A stretch of DNA of 64,000 nucleotides from Paragonimus westermani (GCA_008508345.1 QNGE01000955.1:4574-68573); one strand, 5' to 3'. Shown: positions 20,815 to 33,120, counted from the stretch's first letter. The notes: generated from the letters alone by a model not told the origin. A program made the numbers and translations.

Positions 20815-20856
20815 CGCGGTAGCTTCCTGCTATTCCTAATCCCCTGGTTCGGTTAC

Positions 20857-21124
20857 ATCCCTCATTTCAAGGGTAATCAAGCCGGAAGCAGTAACACGAA
20901 TGCCTGTGAACTCCGCTGGCCGATTTTTCCGGAACACACCATTAGTCACATGACTTACGGTCAAAATCGCACCATTCACCGTTTGCCCATCGTTTGTGTT
21001 AGGCCAATCGTTTGCGACATCGAAAAGTGTTGAGTGTGGCAGTCGTTTCTTTAGCATTTTTATTACATGATCCAACTGTCTTGTTTCTTCATTCTTGAAG
21101 ACTGCCAGTAAATTTTTCGACCCC
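20857..21124 (-). CDS. Candidate exon next to element 1, product unknown
   Basis: The minus strand is open from 21162 to 20836. A possible acceptor (GATGTTGTAG ending 21125) and a weak donor (GAT/GTAACC at 20856) would give 89 codons: NLLAVFKNEETRQLDHVIKM, LKKRLPHSTLFDVANDW, then NGAILTVSHVTNGVFRKNRP and FTGIRVTASGLITLEMRD. The sequence has a protein-like mix of helix and strand, but no family comes to mind. It ends about 40 bp before the 5' LTR of element 1, which has the same orientation. If it and 16101-16218 belong to one gene, the element is intronic; their phases require another exon or another splice site. Confidence 0.36.
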
Positions 21125-23739
21125 CTACAACATCCTTCTCCCAGCCTCATCGTTCCTTTCACCTTGCTACCAACAACTATATGTGATCGAACGCATTACG
21201 TCAATAGTTCGACGGTTTGAGATGGTTTGCATCCTTTATCGTGTGCGATCACATTTGCAGCTGTAATTGATCACCGCTTTCATGTTTCGTAAAAATACGC
21301 ACTCCTCAAGCTTCGGAGTATTACGCCCATGCCGTCACCTGAAGTCATCTAGGTGAATAGGGGCGGCTACCTTGGGATTACGGACTTCCTTTTTCATTTT
21401 CTATGCTAGACGTGTCTTCCTGATTATATTTATCGATCCACAGCCTTTACAGTTTTCTTATCCACGATCAACTATGTAGTTATAATGGTTTTGTGAAGAT
21501 ACTTTACACTCTGAGGCATCTAGCGGCGCTCAACATGTTGCCTAAGTTAATATAAACTGTTTTAGTCTGGTCAGACTACGGTGTGGCACTGACGTAGTGG
21601 AGATCCCTTAGTTTCTCATCGAGTAAGAGGTTTGTTTGGACATTCTGTGGCCACCATACGCAGTTCTGTTCCGTCCATGGTAAAATAATAGAAAAACAGG
21701 CACGGTGACTGCACTTCTGTCTTAGTGATTGATCTCTTACGCAATCCCCGTAGACTTCAACCTTAGTCGAACTCCGTAGACATAGCTTCTCAACAAGATG
21801 TATCAGTCCAGACTAACTGACAGTTGTACTGTCCTTATCAGTATACTTTGAGTTAATTTGTACACGTTTCTGCTAGCTATTTAACTTCCAATTCACTCTC
21901 TTGTCATCCGTTGTTCACTTAGATATTTGCTTTTGATCCTGTCGACAACGCTCGGTACATGCGGCCTCTGTTTTATCGAAATCGAATCCCAGTTCCTGTG
22001 GTCGAACTCGAAGGTGCTGAATGTGTTTAATTGAAAGTTGTTTACAGGAGGTCAAGTTGAGCAAAATGTTCTCGACCTTCCACTTGCCAAGCTTTTGGGG
22101 ATAGATTACTACTGGAGTTTCTGACCCACGTGGTTTCTGAGTAGTCATCTCAGATTGTTTTCGCGTGATTAGGCCATTTTGCTTCTATTTTGCTTGTTTT
22201 CCCAGTGCATTTGTCCCCTTTCGCTATCGTCTCACCATGGCTGACTTGTGTTTTTCTGTTCATATTTGCCTTTATACTTGTTTGTGCATATTATCTATTT
22301 TTCTATGACGTTTCACTTCCGGCTCTGTTCCTTCTCATCGACCTGTACATGTACTATTACTGAATAGCCGTTTTTAGTGAATAATTGACTGGTTTTGGGA
22401 ATGATGTGCCAGTTTTTTCCTGCTAAAAACGTTCCGCTTCATAGCTTTTTTTCCGCGTTCTCACTGAGAAACTTGTGATTTCGATTTGTATTTGACCTTA
22501 ATACATATCTAAATTTCTGTGTGTACCATTTATGTTTTATGTCCAGGGTTAAAATGAAGTGAAGAAAGCTTTGAACGCTTCTTTTCAGCCTGTGGATAAT
22601 ATCAGGTGGTTTGATGCTATCCAGTTCTTTTATGGACTAACAATTATGAGTCGCCGATCGCCATTTTAGACACGTCCTCACCTAAATGGGGTGCTTGTTG
22701 CTAGCGGTATGGGTTGTTTGCTGACTATCTTGGAAAGGATTAATTTCTAACCCACAGTTACTGTAGGTTGAAATTTTCGGATTACTTTTCTAGTCGGTTG
22801 ATCCTAGATAATTACGTTAGTTGGTTTGTAGCAACATGTAAAAGTGGAAACCTAGCGGAGGGGGAAGTTCCTCAACGTTATTTCTTTTATTGATTTGGCT
22901 TAGTTGTATGTACTACGCATATAGGTTAAGTTCAAGTGAGTAGTATAGAGGACTCAAAGGATATACCCCATATTTAATTTCCCCTCTCATATCGTCAGCT
23001 ATTTATCATACCACCTAAGTGCTGCTGCTGTATGTAATCAAAGTTCATTTGTGACATGTAGTACACTATGGTGCTGATGGTTATCTCAGAGTGTACGCAA
23101 TCCAGAAACCGGCTGGCGCTACATAGTCACTCGTATTTGCATTATTGGTCCAAACTGTTGCTCAGCTGTAATGTCACTAGAAGGACAAGGCGGAGGGGCT
23201 GAACTTGATTTCTGAAACGATTAGCACCAGGATGACTGTACAGTGCAGAGGGTCTTTAGGTTATGGTAATACCCTTCCTTCGTAATTTCACGTTTGTGTA
23301 GTCAAAAAAGTAAGCAATCGAGTTGCAAACAATAGTATGACGGCTGCCCGTAAATTTTCACCGTAAGCTTCATTCCTCGATACCTCAGACGATTTAATCT
23401 ATGGAGAACGGTATTTACGTTACTGAGTGTCATATCCCATTGAGTTTCCAGCCACATACCAAACAGGTCACGAAGACCTTGACCCCAAAGGTGGGCATAT
23501 CACGCTGGAAGTGGTAGACAACTGTACATATTGGTTTCCGGCTATTGGGTCCGTTGCAAGTACATGTAGTACATGTAGTGTGGTGGGTTCTTCATGTGTT
23601 AGAAGCAAGCGTTTCAATTTTCCATGTTAGGGGCTAACTGTCCAACGTATCAAGTGAGTTATCTTAGGAACAAGATAATAGCAAAATTGTGAAGCAAGAT
23701 TACGCGTCGCGATTTCGAAGTAAGTAAAGTCTAACCCTT
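21125..23739. other. No gene recognised
   Basis: A 77-codon minus-strand frame (21915-22148) reads IYPQKLGKWKVENILLN and looks mildly protein-like but lacks splice signals. At 23555-23580 there is a short direct repeat TACATGTAG TACATGTAG. The LTR of element 2 might be expected near the right end of this stretch; I cannot identify it. Confidence 0.35.
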
Positions 23740-24520
23740 TGTTATAGGGATAGGAGATTTTCAACGTTTGTTTCTGGCACACTAGTGGTTTCTGTCGTGT
23801 CTGATATGCTGCAGGGTAAGTCGACAATGGAAGGGTTTGAAATAGGTTTTGACAAAATGGGTTGTGGCGGTTGAGATGTATTCTTAAAGGCAGCTGGTTG
23901 ATGGAAAGATACAGTTTCATCACGGCCATCGGGAATTCGAATGTGTGCTTATTCGGGGTTACTCCCTAACAGTTCAGCTTTCTCTACTAAGGGGTCGTAC
24001 TTGGATGTTCGGACATTCTTCCTATATAATACTGGGCCGGGCATAACGAATTGCTGAGGCAGGCTAGTTCCTGCGGACGATTTTTGATTATGCAGAAACG
24101 CGTTCGTGAGGAGTAGCGTTGGCAGCAGTACACAGCAACGACCTGACAGCGTGCAACTCGTTCGGAAGCACGTACTCCCACTGGTCAACATTCAGTGCTT
24201 TGGAACGTAGGCAGAGAGGAACAGTTTTCTATATAGCACCATTGCGCCTTTCAGCTTGACCGTTGCCTTGTGAGTAGTAACTCGTGGTCCTTCTAGTGGC
24301 CACACCCCTGTTGTGAAGAAATCGTCTCTTGCGACATAAACGTAGATCTCCGATCGGAGTGAACGTGTGAGGGCATTCCACATATGGAAAAGAGGTCAGT
24401 TAGTCGAGTAATGACAGGACACAGGCATATCTGGGCAGGGAGAAGCGAAAGAATTCGTGAATTACAGTATATAGTAATTACGAGTGAAAGAGGGAATCGG
24501 TCTTTGGGAATCAATGCCAT
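23740..24520 (-). pseudogene. Integrase core end and tail, element 2
   Basis: Frames include RLTDLFSICGMPSHVHSDRR followed by STFMSQE, where a core Asp survives in HSDR (Gly of the usual DxG is changed). Next are GVWPLEGPRVTTHKATVKLK with a frame change, then VMPGPVLYRKNVRTSKYDPL and VEKAELLGSNPEYAHIRIPD ending in GRDETVSFHQPA. The last block matches the C-terminal tail of CsRn1-like integrases. Stops occur between every block. Confidence 0.75.
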
Positions 24521-24789
24521 AACGTTCAGAGGGCTGTGTTACTTTAATAAAGGACTTAGAAGGAGTGGAGAATGTCGATTTTAGGTGGAAACGGAGTGAA
24601 TACCAGATTTGACATCGTTTAAGGTGAAGGCCAAATTCTTTGCTCGAACAAAATGAGACAAACGAGTAATTCCAGGGTGGCAGAGTGAATCATGGAGCTT
24701 TTTAAGATAGTCGATAGTAAGAGTTGGTGCACAGAAGGATTATCTGAACCCGGGCGATATACAAAATCATAAAAGAATTGAGATAGTTC

Positions 24790-25380
24790 GATCAGTTAAT
24801 AGTGAATTTTGTCATTTTTATCTTACTAGCGATTTTCCTGTCATACGTAAATGCAACAGAACGTTGATCGGTTAGCGGCTTAAAGTGTGTTCCAAACAGG
24901 TAATATCGCCATTTCCGAACAGCTTTAATAAATGTGTAAGCTTCATTTTCAACAGCGAAATGGTTCCGTTTGGTTGCAGAGAAAGTACGTGAGAAAAAAG
25001 CCACGGGGAGGCCACTCTGATTTAGTGTAGCGGAGATGGCTGTATCTGAGGCATCCGTCTCAACGACATTTCTGGCGATGAAAAAGAGTGAGGCTTGAAC
25101 CAGTTTGGACTAAAGAGCCTCGTAGGCGGAAATTACGTCGTCGGGTAGGGAGAAGCCTTTGTTGATAATCGGCGGGTAGGTTTTATCTGAAAAGTAGGAA
25201 AACCACTGGGAATAGTATGAGAACCCCCCCAACCACTGTTTGTTGAGCTTTCAAGTTTCCAGGTGCAGGCGGCTTGATTAGCGCCTCGAACCGATCGGGA
25301 TCTGGCCTCACGGATCCTTTGGATATTTCATAACCTAACAGACGAATTTCTTTGGTGGCGAAAACATTTGTTTCGATTTA
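24790..25380 (-). pseudogene. RT connection and RNase H, element 2
   Basis: The segment runs from FATKEIRLLGYEISKGSVRP through a frameshift near a C7 run (25223-25229) to VETDASDTAISATLNQSGLP, VAFFSRTFSATKRNHFAVEN, EAYTFIKAVRKWRYYLFG and FKPLTDQRSVAF. The TDAS Asp, the Glu of ENEA and the TDQ Asp mark the three RNase H catalytic positions. The frame ends at TAA near 24790. Confidence 0.8.
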
Positions 25381-25429
25381 GTGTCAGTCCGTATTTACCA
25401 GCCACTGGCGGAAATCAATTGAGATTAGT

Positions 25430-25970
25430 TTCGTGATCATTTGCATCTTTTCTGCATACAATAATATTGCCAACTTAGACAGAGGTTCCCTTGAGCGTTG
25501 CTCTACGGATCATCCCGTCCATCTCTCGCTCGAAGCATGCAAGACCATTGGTCACTCCAAAAGGTATGCGGTGGAGTTGATATAAGCTGTTGCGCCCTTC
25601 AAGTACGGTATATTGTCTTTCGTTTATGGGGCTTTGGTGATAAGCGCTCTGGAGGTCCAGCGTACTGAAAACAGTGGACTGTGAAATTTTCTCTACCATG
25701 TCATCAATACGAGGGAGGGGATGGGCGTCCAGGTAACTGAACCGATTAATAGTTTGGCTATAATCGACGACCATGCGAAAGTTATGGCGATCGTTGGTAG
25801 TGATCAAGACCTGTGCACGCCATGGTGATTGCGAAGATTCGATGATGCCGTCTTTTAACAATCTTTCAATTTCGGCCTGAATGAAAATCAAACTGAGTGA
25901 AGAGAGAGGGAGTTGGAAGAGTAGTCGCTGTAGGAAGTCATGCCTTAATAACACATCAGCACACAAACCG
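25430..25970 (-). pseudogene. Reverse transcriptase, element 2
   Basis: The frame 25966-25475 reads IQAEIERLLKDGIIESSQSP, HNFRMVVDYSQTINRFSYLD, PLPRIDDMVEKISQSTVFST then LDLQSAYHQSPINERQY (block A Asp kept), and RIPFGVTNGLACFEREMDGM. The VDYSQTINRF phrase is typical of the CsRn1/Boudicca group. The YxDD active-site block should follow at about 25450-25430, where the minus strand reads LYAEKMQMI, so the motif is lost (YAEK). Confidence 0.85.
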
Positions 25971-26139
25971 GGAAGGATGTACAGTTTACCATCTTTGCAA
26001 GATGTGCCTTTGCGAAATAATGAAAAAAGAATGGACTTGAGTGTTACTGGTTATTCGTGTGGAAGCCAGAACGATTTGACTACTTGATGGTAGTTTTGTC
26101 TACTGATTCCGGGTCACGACCGCCTCAGTAAACAGCTTT

Positions 26140-26420
26140 CAGAGCCCCCTGTGTCAATCAGCGCGTGCAGGGTTGTTCTATTGATTAACACCTCTGTGAT
26201 AGCTCTGGTAAGGCTAGTTGGAGCTGCAGCAGAGATGACAGAGGAGATAAGGAATGGAGAAACTGATGCCATGTGCTTCGAAGATGTAGCAGAGCGGCGA
26301 GCTTTTTGTTAGTCGGCCCGTTCTCTACATGATTTGTAGATTGAAACTCCAGCTGGACATTTGTGGCGAGGGTGTCGGTCATACCCACAGGAGAAACAGT
26401 TAGTTCGGGTTGCAGTCAGT
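26140..26420 (-). pseudogene. Gag zinc knuckle and protease active site, element 2
   Basis: Near 26390 the minus strand reads CFSCGYDRHPRHKC (CX2CX4HX4C). After a frame change, EVLINRTTLHALIDTGGSES appears at 26190-26138, with the retropepsin DTG at 26147-26155. A TGA follows 20 codons later. Both motifs are intact locally, but they are separated by frameshifts. Confidence 0.75.
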
Positions 26421-27018
26421 ATAGTCTCTCAATGACTGTTGGGTTTCACGGCAATATTTGGTGAGGCGTCAGTAGCAGATGCATTGTAAATTGGAGGTTG
26501 TGATTGCGCAAACAAACACCATTATTGCTGAGCCAGGTGTAAAGCCTTCGCTCGAGTGTAGGCGGTTTTCACGTCTAAGTTTTTGTGGTGAAGCAATCGT
26601 TGCCGAATCGAGTTGGGTAAGAGTCCACCTATAAATGCGTCCTGTTGGTTTTGCTTTGCGCTGACAATAGAAATTGCAATCCTTAGAGAGATTCCAGAGT
26701 TTTTGCACGAACTGGTCGACATTTTCATTGGAAGCTAGCTTACAAGTTGTTAAAAGGTGGCGTTCGGAAATTCCATTCTTTTGTTGTGTGTAAAGAAAGT
26801 GGAACATGCTGGTAGCAGAATCATAATCAGTACAATGGGCGATGAATTTGTATACCGCGGGGGACAAGAAGTGTACGGGTTTTTGACTTGTCAGGTTCAT
26901 GAGAAGCAATCAATTCAAGAAAATTTGACAACGTAAGTAACCAACGTTCCCAGACGTCAGCATTGTTTGTGGAGTTTGGATCGCCAACAAACCGGTCCGG
27001 TCACATCAGATGATCCAT
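26421..27018 (-). pseudogene. Gag, element 2
   Basis: It starts at an ATG at 27018; codon 6 is TGA. The same frame then reads PDRFVGDPNSTNNADVWERW, LLTLSNFLELIASHEPDKSK, and after a frame change YKFIAHCTDYDSATSMFHFL, NGISERHLLTTCKLASNENV and DQFVQKLWNLSKDCNFYCQ. These are the gag landmarks of CsRn1/Boudicca-like elements (ARHLL-like and LSKDCNF blocks). Confidence 0.8.
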
Positions 27019-30000
27019 TATGTCTGGTTGATTAAAATGTAACGGAGAGATCCATGGGGAGTGACCGAGAGAGTGAAAAGAAGATAACGCCTGATAGGAA
27101 GACTATTCAACTAGAAAATTAGGTATGTGATCTGTAACGTAATGAACGGAAGAGTAGATCAGAATAGTAATATATGAAGGAATCGGTAGGGTAGAAAAGC
27201 GGAGAATACAATGCAGAATTAAAATATCACCTAGTAAGTGTAGTTGTTGAGCAGCACCTCTCAGTAAATTAGTTTATAGGACTCTAAAGATTCCAGAGAT
27301 GGACCATCAGGTATCAAGAGCTAACCAGTTTACCACTTTGGATAGTTCATACTGATTTTTGTGGTGTTTTTACTCTCTGGTAGTTACTAAGCAATTCTTT
27401 TGACCATTCTAATTTATATTGTACTTAAGAGACCCAAAGACAAACAACCAACGTTCACTTTATTTTATGTGTTTAATTAGTCAGGTAGTTTCACTCACTC
27501 GAAAAAGTCGTTGAGGCTAGGTTATAAATATATTGTTTGATGATAGAAGTGCAGTGTAATGTCAAAGATCAAACACTTACTTTATCAATCGTCTTATGTA
27601 CTTTTTATTCCATTCGACAGTGTTTTAAATGACCGTCTGTGTTCGATCACGGTATACCGCCCGGTTTTCTGCTAATACTGGATACGGTACGACTTGAAGT
27701 GAGTTATCTGCATTCGCTCAGTAGGGGCATTTCGCTGCTAATTTGTGTGTTCCGGTGCTCATTCGTACGCGCCCGGTTGTTTTCTTTTGGCCGGTGTTCT
27801 ACTTAACCGGACTTCTCTTTGTTAACTAATCTAGTTGATTTTTAAATGTTGTTAGTCCCCGATACCCGGTTTGGCTAAAATTAACAGTAATAAAGGCACG
27901 GCCGAATTTCCCGAATTGTAGCATTTTTTACAAAGCTATGGCCGATGGTTTAGCGAGACACTTCGATGTATCTTGACTCTCCTGTTGTCATTAAAGAGTG
28001 CCAGCCAGCGATACTACAGGAATAGTACAAGAACAGCTTAATCTCGTAGCGCTTTAAAATCACTTGTCTGCTTCTGTTTCCGATCCCGCGTTAAATTACT
28101 GGTAATAGCATTCGACTGCCTGTCATCCGATCATAACTTCGGGCCCGGCTTTTGTGACTTCTCTCTAGAACTGGTCATTTTTACAATGCCTAAAATCCAT
28201 GGGATCTGGTGACCCATAATGTAGATGTTTGGGATTTCTGTGCTGTGAAACTGGAAAATCGTTTGATATCGTCTCATGTTCTGTTAGTTGATTCCCATAT
28301 AAAAAACTTCAGTTAACATTTTAGTATGTCTTACGATGCCTGTCGTACTCGGATAAATTCACTTTGACTGCTTTTTAACATATGTAGGTACGTTGGTTTG
28401 ATGTTCGAATTTGAGTCTTCCTACACTTGTGTTTATTCTCATGGTTGTTTAGTGGTCAAGCCTAGATGTCGACTGATGTATTACTGCCAGTGACAGGTTT
28501 GGTCCTGTCGACCACATCTGTGAGTTCAAGCAGACATCCACGTTGCTCTGAATCCATTGGTCTTATTCTGAGATATCTGACAGTGTTTGACATGTTTGTG
28601 TTAATCAGCAACTGATTTCCAGTGTGTCATAAAACTGATCCTTCCATTTTTCTCAACTTCTAGTCCTCAGCTAGTAAGTTTGTGTAGGTGCGTAATTGTA
28701 CATTGATATCTTACATAATCTCGTCAATCCATTCAAAATTATGCAGCTCATACTGACACGATCTAACGAATAAAAAACTATCGATAGTAGGGTCCATTTG
28801 GTGTGTGCAAAATTTTTTGGATGGTTTATCCGGTGATTGAAACCAGGCCTTCATAGTCGTCACATCTGCTAATATTTAACCGTTCCGTATAATTCACTAA
28901 CATATAATCACAGTTAGTTAGCGATATTTGAATACACTTCCATGAAGTTGCCTTTGTTCAGTAGCTAGCCGAGTTGTCTGTCTTGTAGGTAGGGGATAAT
29001 TCATGACTCACTCTTTCGTTACGTAACTTTGAAAATCTGTTTCAGTGATTATCGGCACCATCTGCACTACCGTTTTGGTATCTGACTGGTGGAATACTAG
29101 CCACTCATCTGTGTATAGTGCATACAGCACTACCGACCAAAACCCACGCATCCTAATTGATTATGTGTCATGTGACCACTGCTGAAAATTCTACATTTCT
29201 AGTGAATTGAAGTGTACATCATTGATGATGCCACTTCAACTCTGCATTTGTTCATGCATTGCATATTCTTTACGGGTTCATGAATCATACCTACTCTTAC
29301 GGAACAACTAAAGGTAGTCAGCCAGGTTTGTTTGTTTTCAAAACCTTTATGCGGGCGTCTGCCTGGTCATGTAGTCTCTTTGGTTCATCTGGTCGTGCTA
29401 CTTAGTTGAAAAATCCGGTGAGTTTTTCCGGTAGTTAATGAGACCGATCAAGTTTCTTGCCGAATACAACCGTCTGTGTACACCGTGAAGCTTTCAGTTC
29501 GGGAACCACTTTTGGTTATTCATCATATCCAATATGATGTGATTAGTTTCACAATATTCGAGTGTGCAATGTTATGGTGAGAATTCACAATCCCACAAAG
29601 GCGACTCTGTCCCTCTTAAAATGCTTAAACCTACATTGCCGTGCGATAAACCGTTCCTACTGACTTTCTGAATTCCTTTTGTTGTGGGTGGTCAGTTTCT
29701 TACTGCGTTCAGACCTCAAAGTGTTTTTCCCCCAAACATCGTTCTTCCTTGCGTTCAGCCCATTTCGGTCCCAACATGACAAATCAACTCTTCATACACA
29801 TCATCCTATTAAGTCAGTATTTCCATGGCCGATCATCAGCACAAATCATGCCGGGTGACTAACTGTTACAACACTTCGAGCGGAAACCTTGGAAGTTTTG
29901 TGATCCACGATAGGGCCATGAACAAAACGCGGTCTTGAATCTGGGTGTCGTTAATTGTGGTAGGTGATATTTTGCAATTCACATTGCGAGGCGTCGAGTT

Positions 30001-30078
30001 GTAGGTCATCCGAATTGTGCGATTCTACCTTCCTCAGTGGCCAAATTAACAGCTATGTCCCCGGGACAAGTGCATCAC
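27019..30078. other. No gene recognised; AT-richer, stop-rich DNA
   Basis: There are no open frames of 60 codons or more on either strand for about 3 kb, in contrast to the flanks. No transposon protein or splice-bounded exon was seen. Part of 27019-27300 may be a decayed 5' LTR of element 2, but no matching partner was found. Confidence 0.5.
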
Positions 30079-30235
30079 CTATACTTCACCGGTAACTGGG
30101 AACGTCTCGTACAGTCTAAGTTTTTCGTGAATTACGTTACGTTCGTTCTGGCCCAAATTCAGTTTCCAGCTTACCGCGATTGGTGCTTGATAGCAATTTT
30201 CCCAATTGGTGAGCAGTAGTAAAAGGCGTGAATTT
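30079..30235 (-). repeat. Diverged inverted repeat, unit 1
   Basis: The minus strand from about 30235 reads bases that align (roughly two thirds identity by eye) to 31135-31290 plus strand. Both share CAATCGC and a GATTCACGA/AATTCACGA core. The translations also run parallel (APIAVSWKLNLGQNERNVIH here). It could be two copies of an unrecognised repeat or of a small gene fragment. Confidence 0.5.
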
Positions 30236-31134
30236 TGCCGTGATGAAGTTGCTGACTCCGTTGAACAACGCATATCAGCAGTTGTAATCTGAACTCTTCA
30301 TAAGTCGGATATAAAACAGTACTCTGTTACTGTTCTCGGGCAGAGTAAGACACTGCATCTTTTTAGCAACAAATCCGAAAAATCATTTGTGTGTGAGAAT
30401 TCATTTAAGGTGTGTGCATCTTATGGTAGCTCTGACTTATGCGCTGCTTGTTTTCATATTCTGTAACGGTTAAAATTCTCTCTATGGGTCTAAGCAGAGC
30501 AAGTCGGGGTAGTTGGTTGTCCGAATAGGATGGTTTTCAAGATATCTCAGATATACTAGAATATTATGGTGAATTGTCACAGACCGGTGAGTGAAATGCA
30601 TGTTACCGGTTTGTAGGTGATGACATATTTTGTGGGTATTTTGTGCTTGATTACAGAACAGTCTTCATATGCCGTTGAGAAATCATGTTTTGGTTTGCCA
30701 CTGATTCCATAAACGCATGTATTGTATGGTTAACTCATTTTGTCCTTAGTATCTCATCGAACCTAGATCAAACCAGTTCAGGTAACACACCTATATCCGG
30801 CTGACCTATCCATCTCGTTCGGGTTTTGTGTAAAAACCCAATCCTTCATGATCGGCTACAGTTATTCCGACAGTCAGTTCGAGTCGAATTTCAGTCTGGG
30901 CAAGCTGGGCTCATCAGTGTTCTGTGTTAGCAGCTTTCAACTGACCACATAGAAGCCGGTGACCGATGGCTACAAACCGTTTCAATCTCGTCACAGCAAA
31001 GATCGTTAAGTGCGGCTGGTCAGTTTGCGTTTTCTCTTGCTGCTAATACTAGTTACAACACGATCCCTTCAGTATTCATTGTGGGACCCACCTGGACACC
31101 ATTATTCCCTCGATTGCCACAGTTCACACTGTCG

Positions 31135-31290
31135 CGGCCAAATTTATATATTTTTCCACGGATTATCCATTGGGGAGGCTGTAATGAAGCGCCAATCGCA
31201 ACACACTCGGAACTGAATCTGGACTATGGTGAACCTAAGGTGATTCACGATATTTTAGACTATATAGGATACAGTTTCTGCATCAGATGA
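31135..31290 (+). repeat. Diverged inverted repeat, unit 2
   Basis: Partner of 30079-30235 in the opposite orientation, about 0.9 kb away. The plus frame reads NEAPIATHSELNLDYGEPKV then IHDILDYIGY. The protein-level parallel between the units (APIA, LNL, VIHD/VIHE) is clearer than the DNA one, hinting at a former coding sequence. Confidence 0.5.
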
Positions 31291-31925
31291 AACACAAAAT
31301 GTTCCATCTAATCTTTGGGTTCGAATTACAGCCATTTGTTTAGCGACCCATTGCCCCTAAACCCGATGATGTGTATAGTACGGAGCTTCGTTCTTACTGA
31401 TCTCTATGACTATATTGGTAATCTCTTTCACTAATATACATTCCTCGGTCGCTTTCTTTTTTACGTTGCTTTGTTGTGAGTCATGAAGACATGAGCAACA
31501 AAGTTCGTTGATTTCCCCCCTCTTTGAAGGGTTACGACGTCACGCACAAGCTCAGTACTGTACTCACCGTACGCTTGTAGCTAACCATTGGAATATTGAC
31601 TTTCCCCCGCGAAGTCGGGCGTGTCTCATTTTGGGCTGCCGTACAGTTCTACACACCGGACTGTTATGGTAAAGTAGGGTAGCTCCGTTCAATAAATCAA
31701 GACCACCTTTGTCCGGTTCCTTTTTGCAAAACTCACTTTGTGCGCTCGCGTTTTATAACGATAATGCGATCTTATGAAACGTCGGATTTTCTGACGCGTT
31801 TCTGTTCTATTTCATCCGTCTGATGGATCTAATTAATTTTTGAGCTCCGCTATCATTTCCCGCTCAATGTTGACTCATTCGGCTTCTCGTCCATAACCCA
31901 TCTCCTATTCACTGAGGTGGATCAG
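31291..31925. other. No gene recognised
   Basis: No motif, RNA structure or repeat match was noticed. Confidence 0.35.
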
Positions 31926-32113
31926 CTACATCTCTTGAATATCCCTTTATCACTGAAAAATTGGGCGGGCTTAACCAAACCCTCCAAGCCCGACCTGTTT
32001 TTGGTGATTGTATGCACAGTAACCAGCGGCAGGTTCCAATACTGATTGATCGCCTCGCTCCACTAGGAATTACGTGTTCCATAGTGAGATTCACTCACCC
32101 AAAGATTCTCCAG
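31926..32113 (+). CDS. Candidate internal exon, product unknown
   Basis: An in-frame TGA is followed within 9 nt by a GGATCAG acceptor. From there the plus frame is open for 62 codons to CTCCAG/GTGCAC, a usable donor at 32114. It reads SLEYPFITEKLGGLNQTLQA, RPVFGDCMHSNQRQVPILID then RLAPLGITCSIVRFTHPKIL. Length (188 nt), phase (enters in phase 1, leaves on a codon boundary) and composition fit an internal exon. The family is not recognised. The minus strand is also open here for 61 codons, which weakens the case. Confidence 0.36.
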
Positions 32114-33120
32114 GTGCACAAATCAAGTGAGATGACCGTAACCACGATGTGTGTATAAAATTAATAGCAAACACCAGTCACATGAGAGATTAAATTGTGG
32201 TTTCAGAAAAATCTGTGGATTTTCTATAGTGCAACTCACGTTTTTGTTTGAAAATTTCCCAGCTGATGAAATTCACTGCATTTTTAGTGCACCTAGCTTA
32301 GGGATTTCGTGTAGTGCTCTTTACATTAGGTTATTTTACTCATGCCGCTGTACTGAGTTTTTGCTTCATTCTTCTTGGGATCAGACCTGTTCCTTTCAAC
32401 AACCCATGCTTCAACGGCATGCCATTTAAGAATGCTCAATGGTGAGTGTATGTTAGATGATCTGGTTACCCAGGTGTGGAATTCGAATAAGAGACGTACA
32501 GCTCAAGCGTGAACATTCGGTCACACCTAGCTTGAAGTAAATAACACAGTGTTTAACAAATTTACCTCACAAATATTGGTTTCTGAGTTAAGTTCCTGAT
32601 GGGGGCAAGCACTTAAAATACTTGAGGACACCCCCACACACACACATACACGTGGACTCGACGCCAACGCTTCTTTGCAAAAGTGGTGAACAGGTAAATG
32701 GTACTCATGTATGTGAACCAGAATAAAATATTACTACTACTAACCAGTAGGATTGAGTACATCGTCACCACCGGCCAGATCTCTCTGCTCAGTGGAAGTT
32801 GTCGTGCCTAACTGAAAGCAGCACCATCTCAATTGACACGTCTCTTTCCTGTAGCAAAACAATACGGTTCTGTTATCACATGCATATCTTCGGGATAACT
32901 GTCCAAATTCAGCTGCTCTGAATAACTTAATTCACTGAAGTAGTCCCCAAACACGGCTTTAATGCAAACCGTTGCAATGATAGCACCTGTTAAACCACAG
33001 TATTTTTTACCGATCTTTTAGTTAATCTCATCGTCTTCTTCGCTCTGGGTACCCACAACTGTGCTTCCAGTGCACGCTTTGCCGTTGCTTTTTCACATAG
33101 CGTTAGCTGACATGACTCAC
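32114..33120. other. No gene; short CA-rich run
   Basis: A CA-rich run lies at 32630-32652 (CCCCCACACACACACATACACG). About 80 nt later AATAAAATATTACTACTACTAAC could be the tail of a short retroposon. No coding region is recognised. Confidence 0.4.

Larger units (their letters stand above)
23740..27018 (-). mobile_element. CsRn1/Boudicca-like Ty3/Gypsy internal region, decayed (element 2)
   Basis: The minus strand reads gag (27018-26420), CCHC knuckle and protease (26420-26140), RT (25970-25430), RT connection and RNase H (25380-24790) and integrase with C-terminal tail (24520-23740), all in Gypsy order and all broken by stops and frameshifts. The wording of gag, RT and the integrase tail is that of the CsRn1/Boudicca lineage described from flukes. 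It is a different family from element 1. No LTR pair could be found on either side, so it is either an old copy with unrecognisable LTRs or a truncated internal piece. Confidence 0.85.

Noticed and set aside
23540..23640. Candidate LTR of element 2 around the TACATGTAG direct repeat
   Set aside because: No matching partner sequence upstream of gag near 27.02-27.3 kb.
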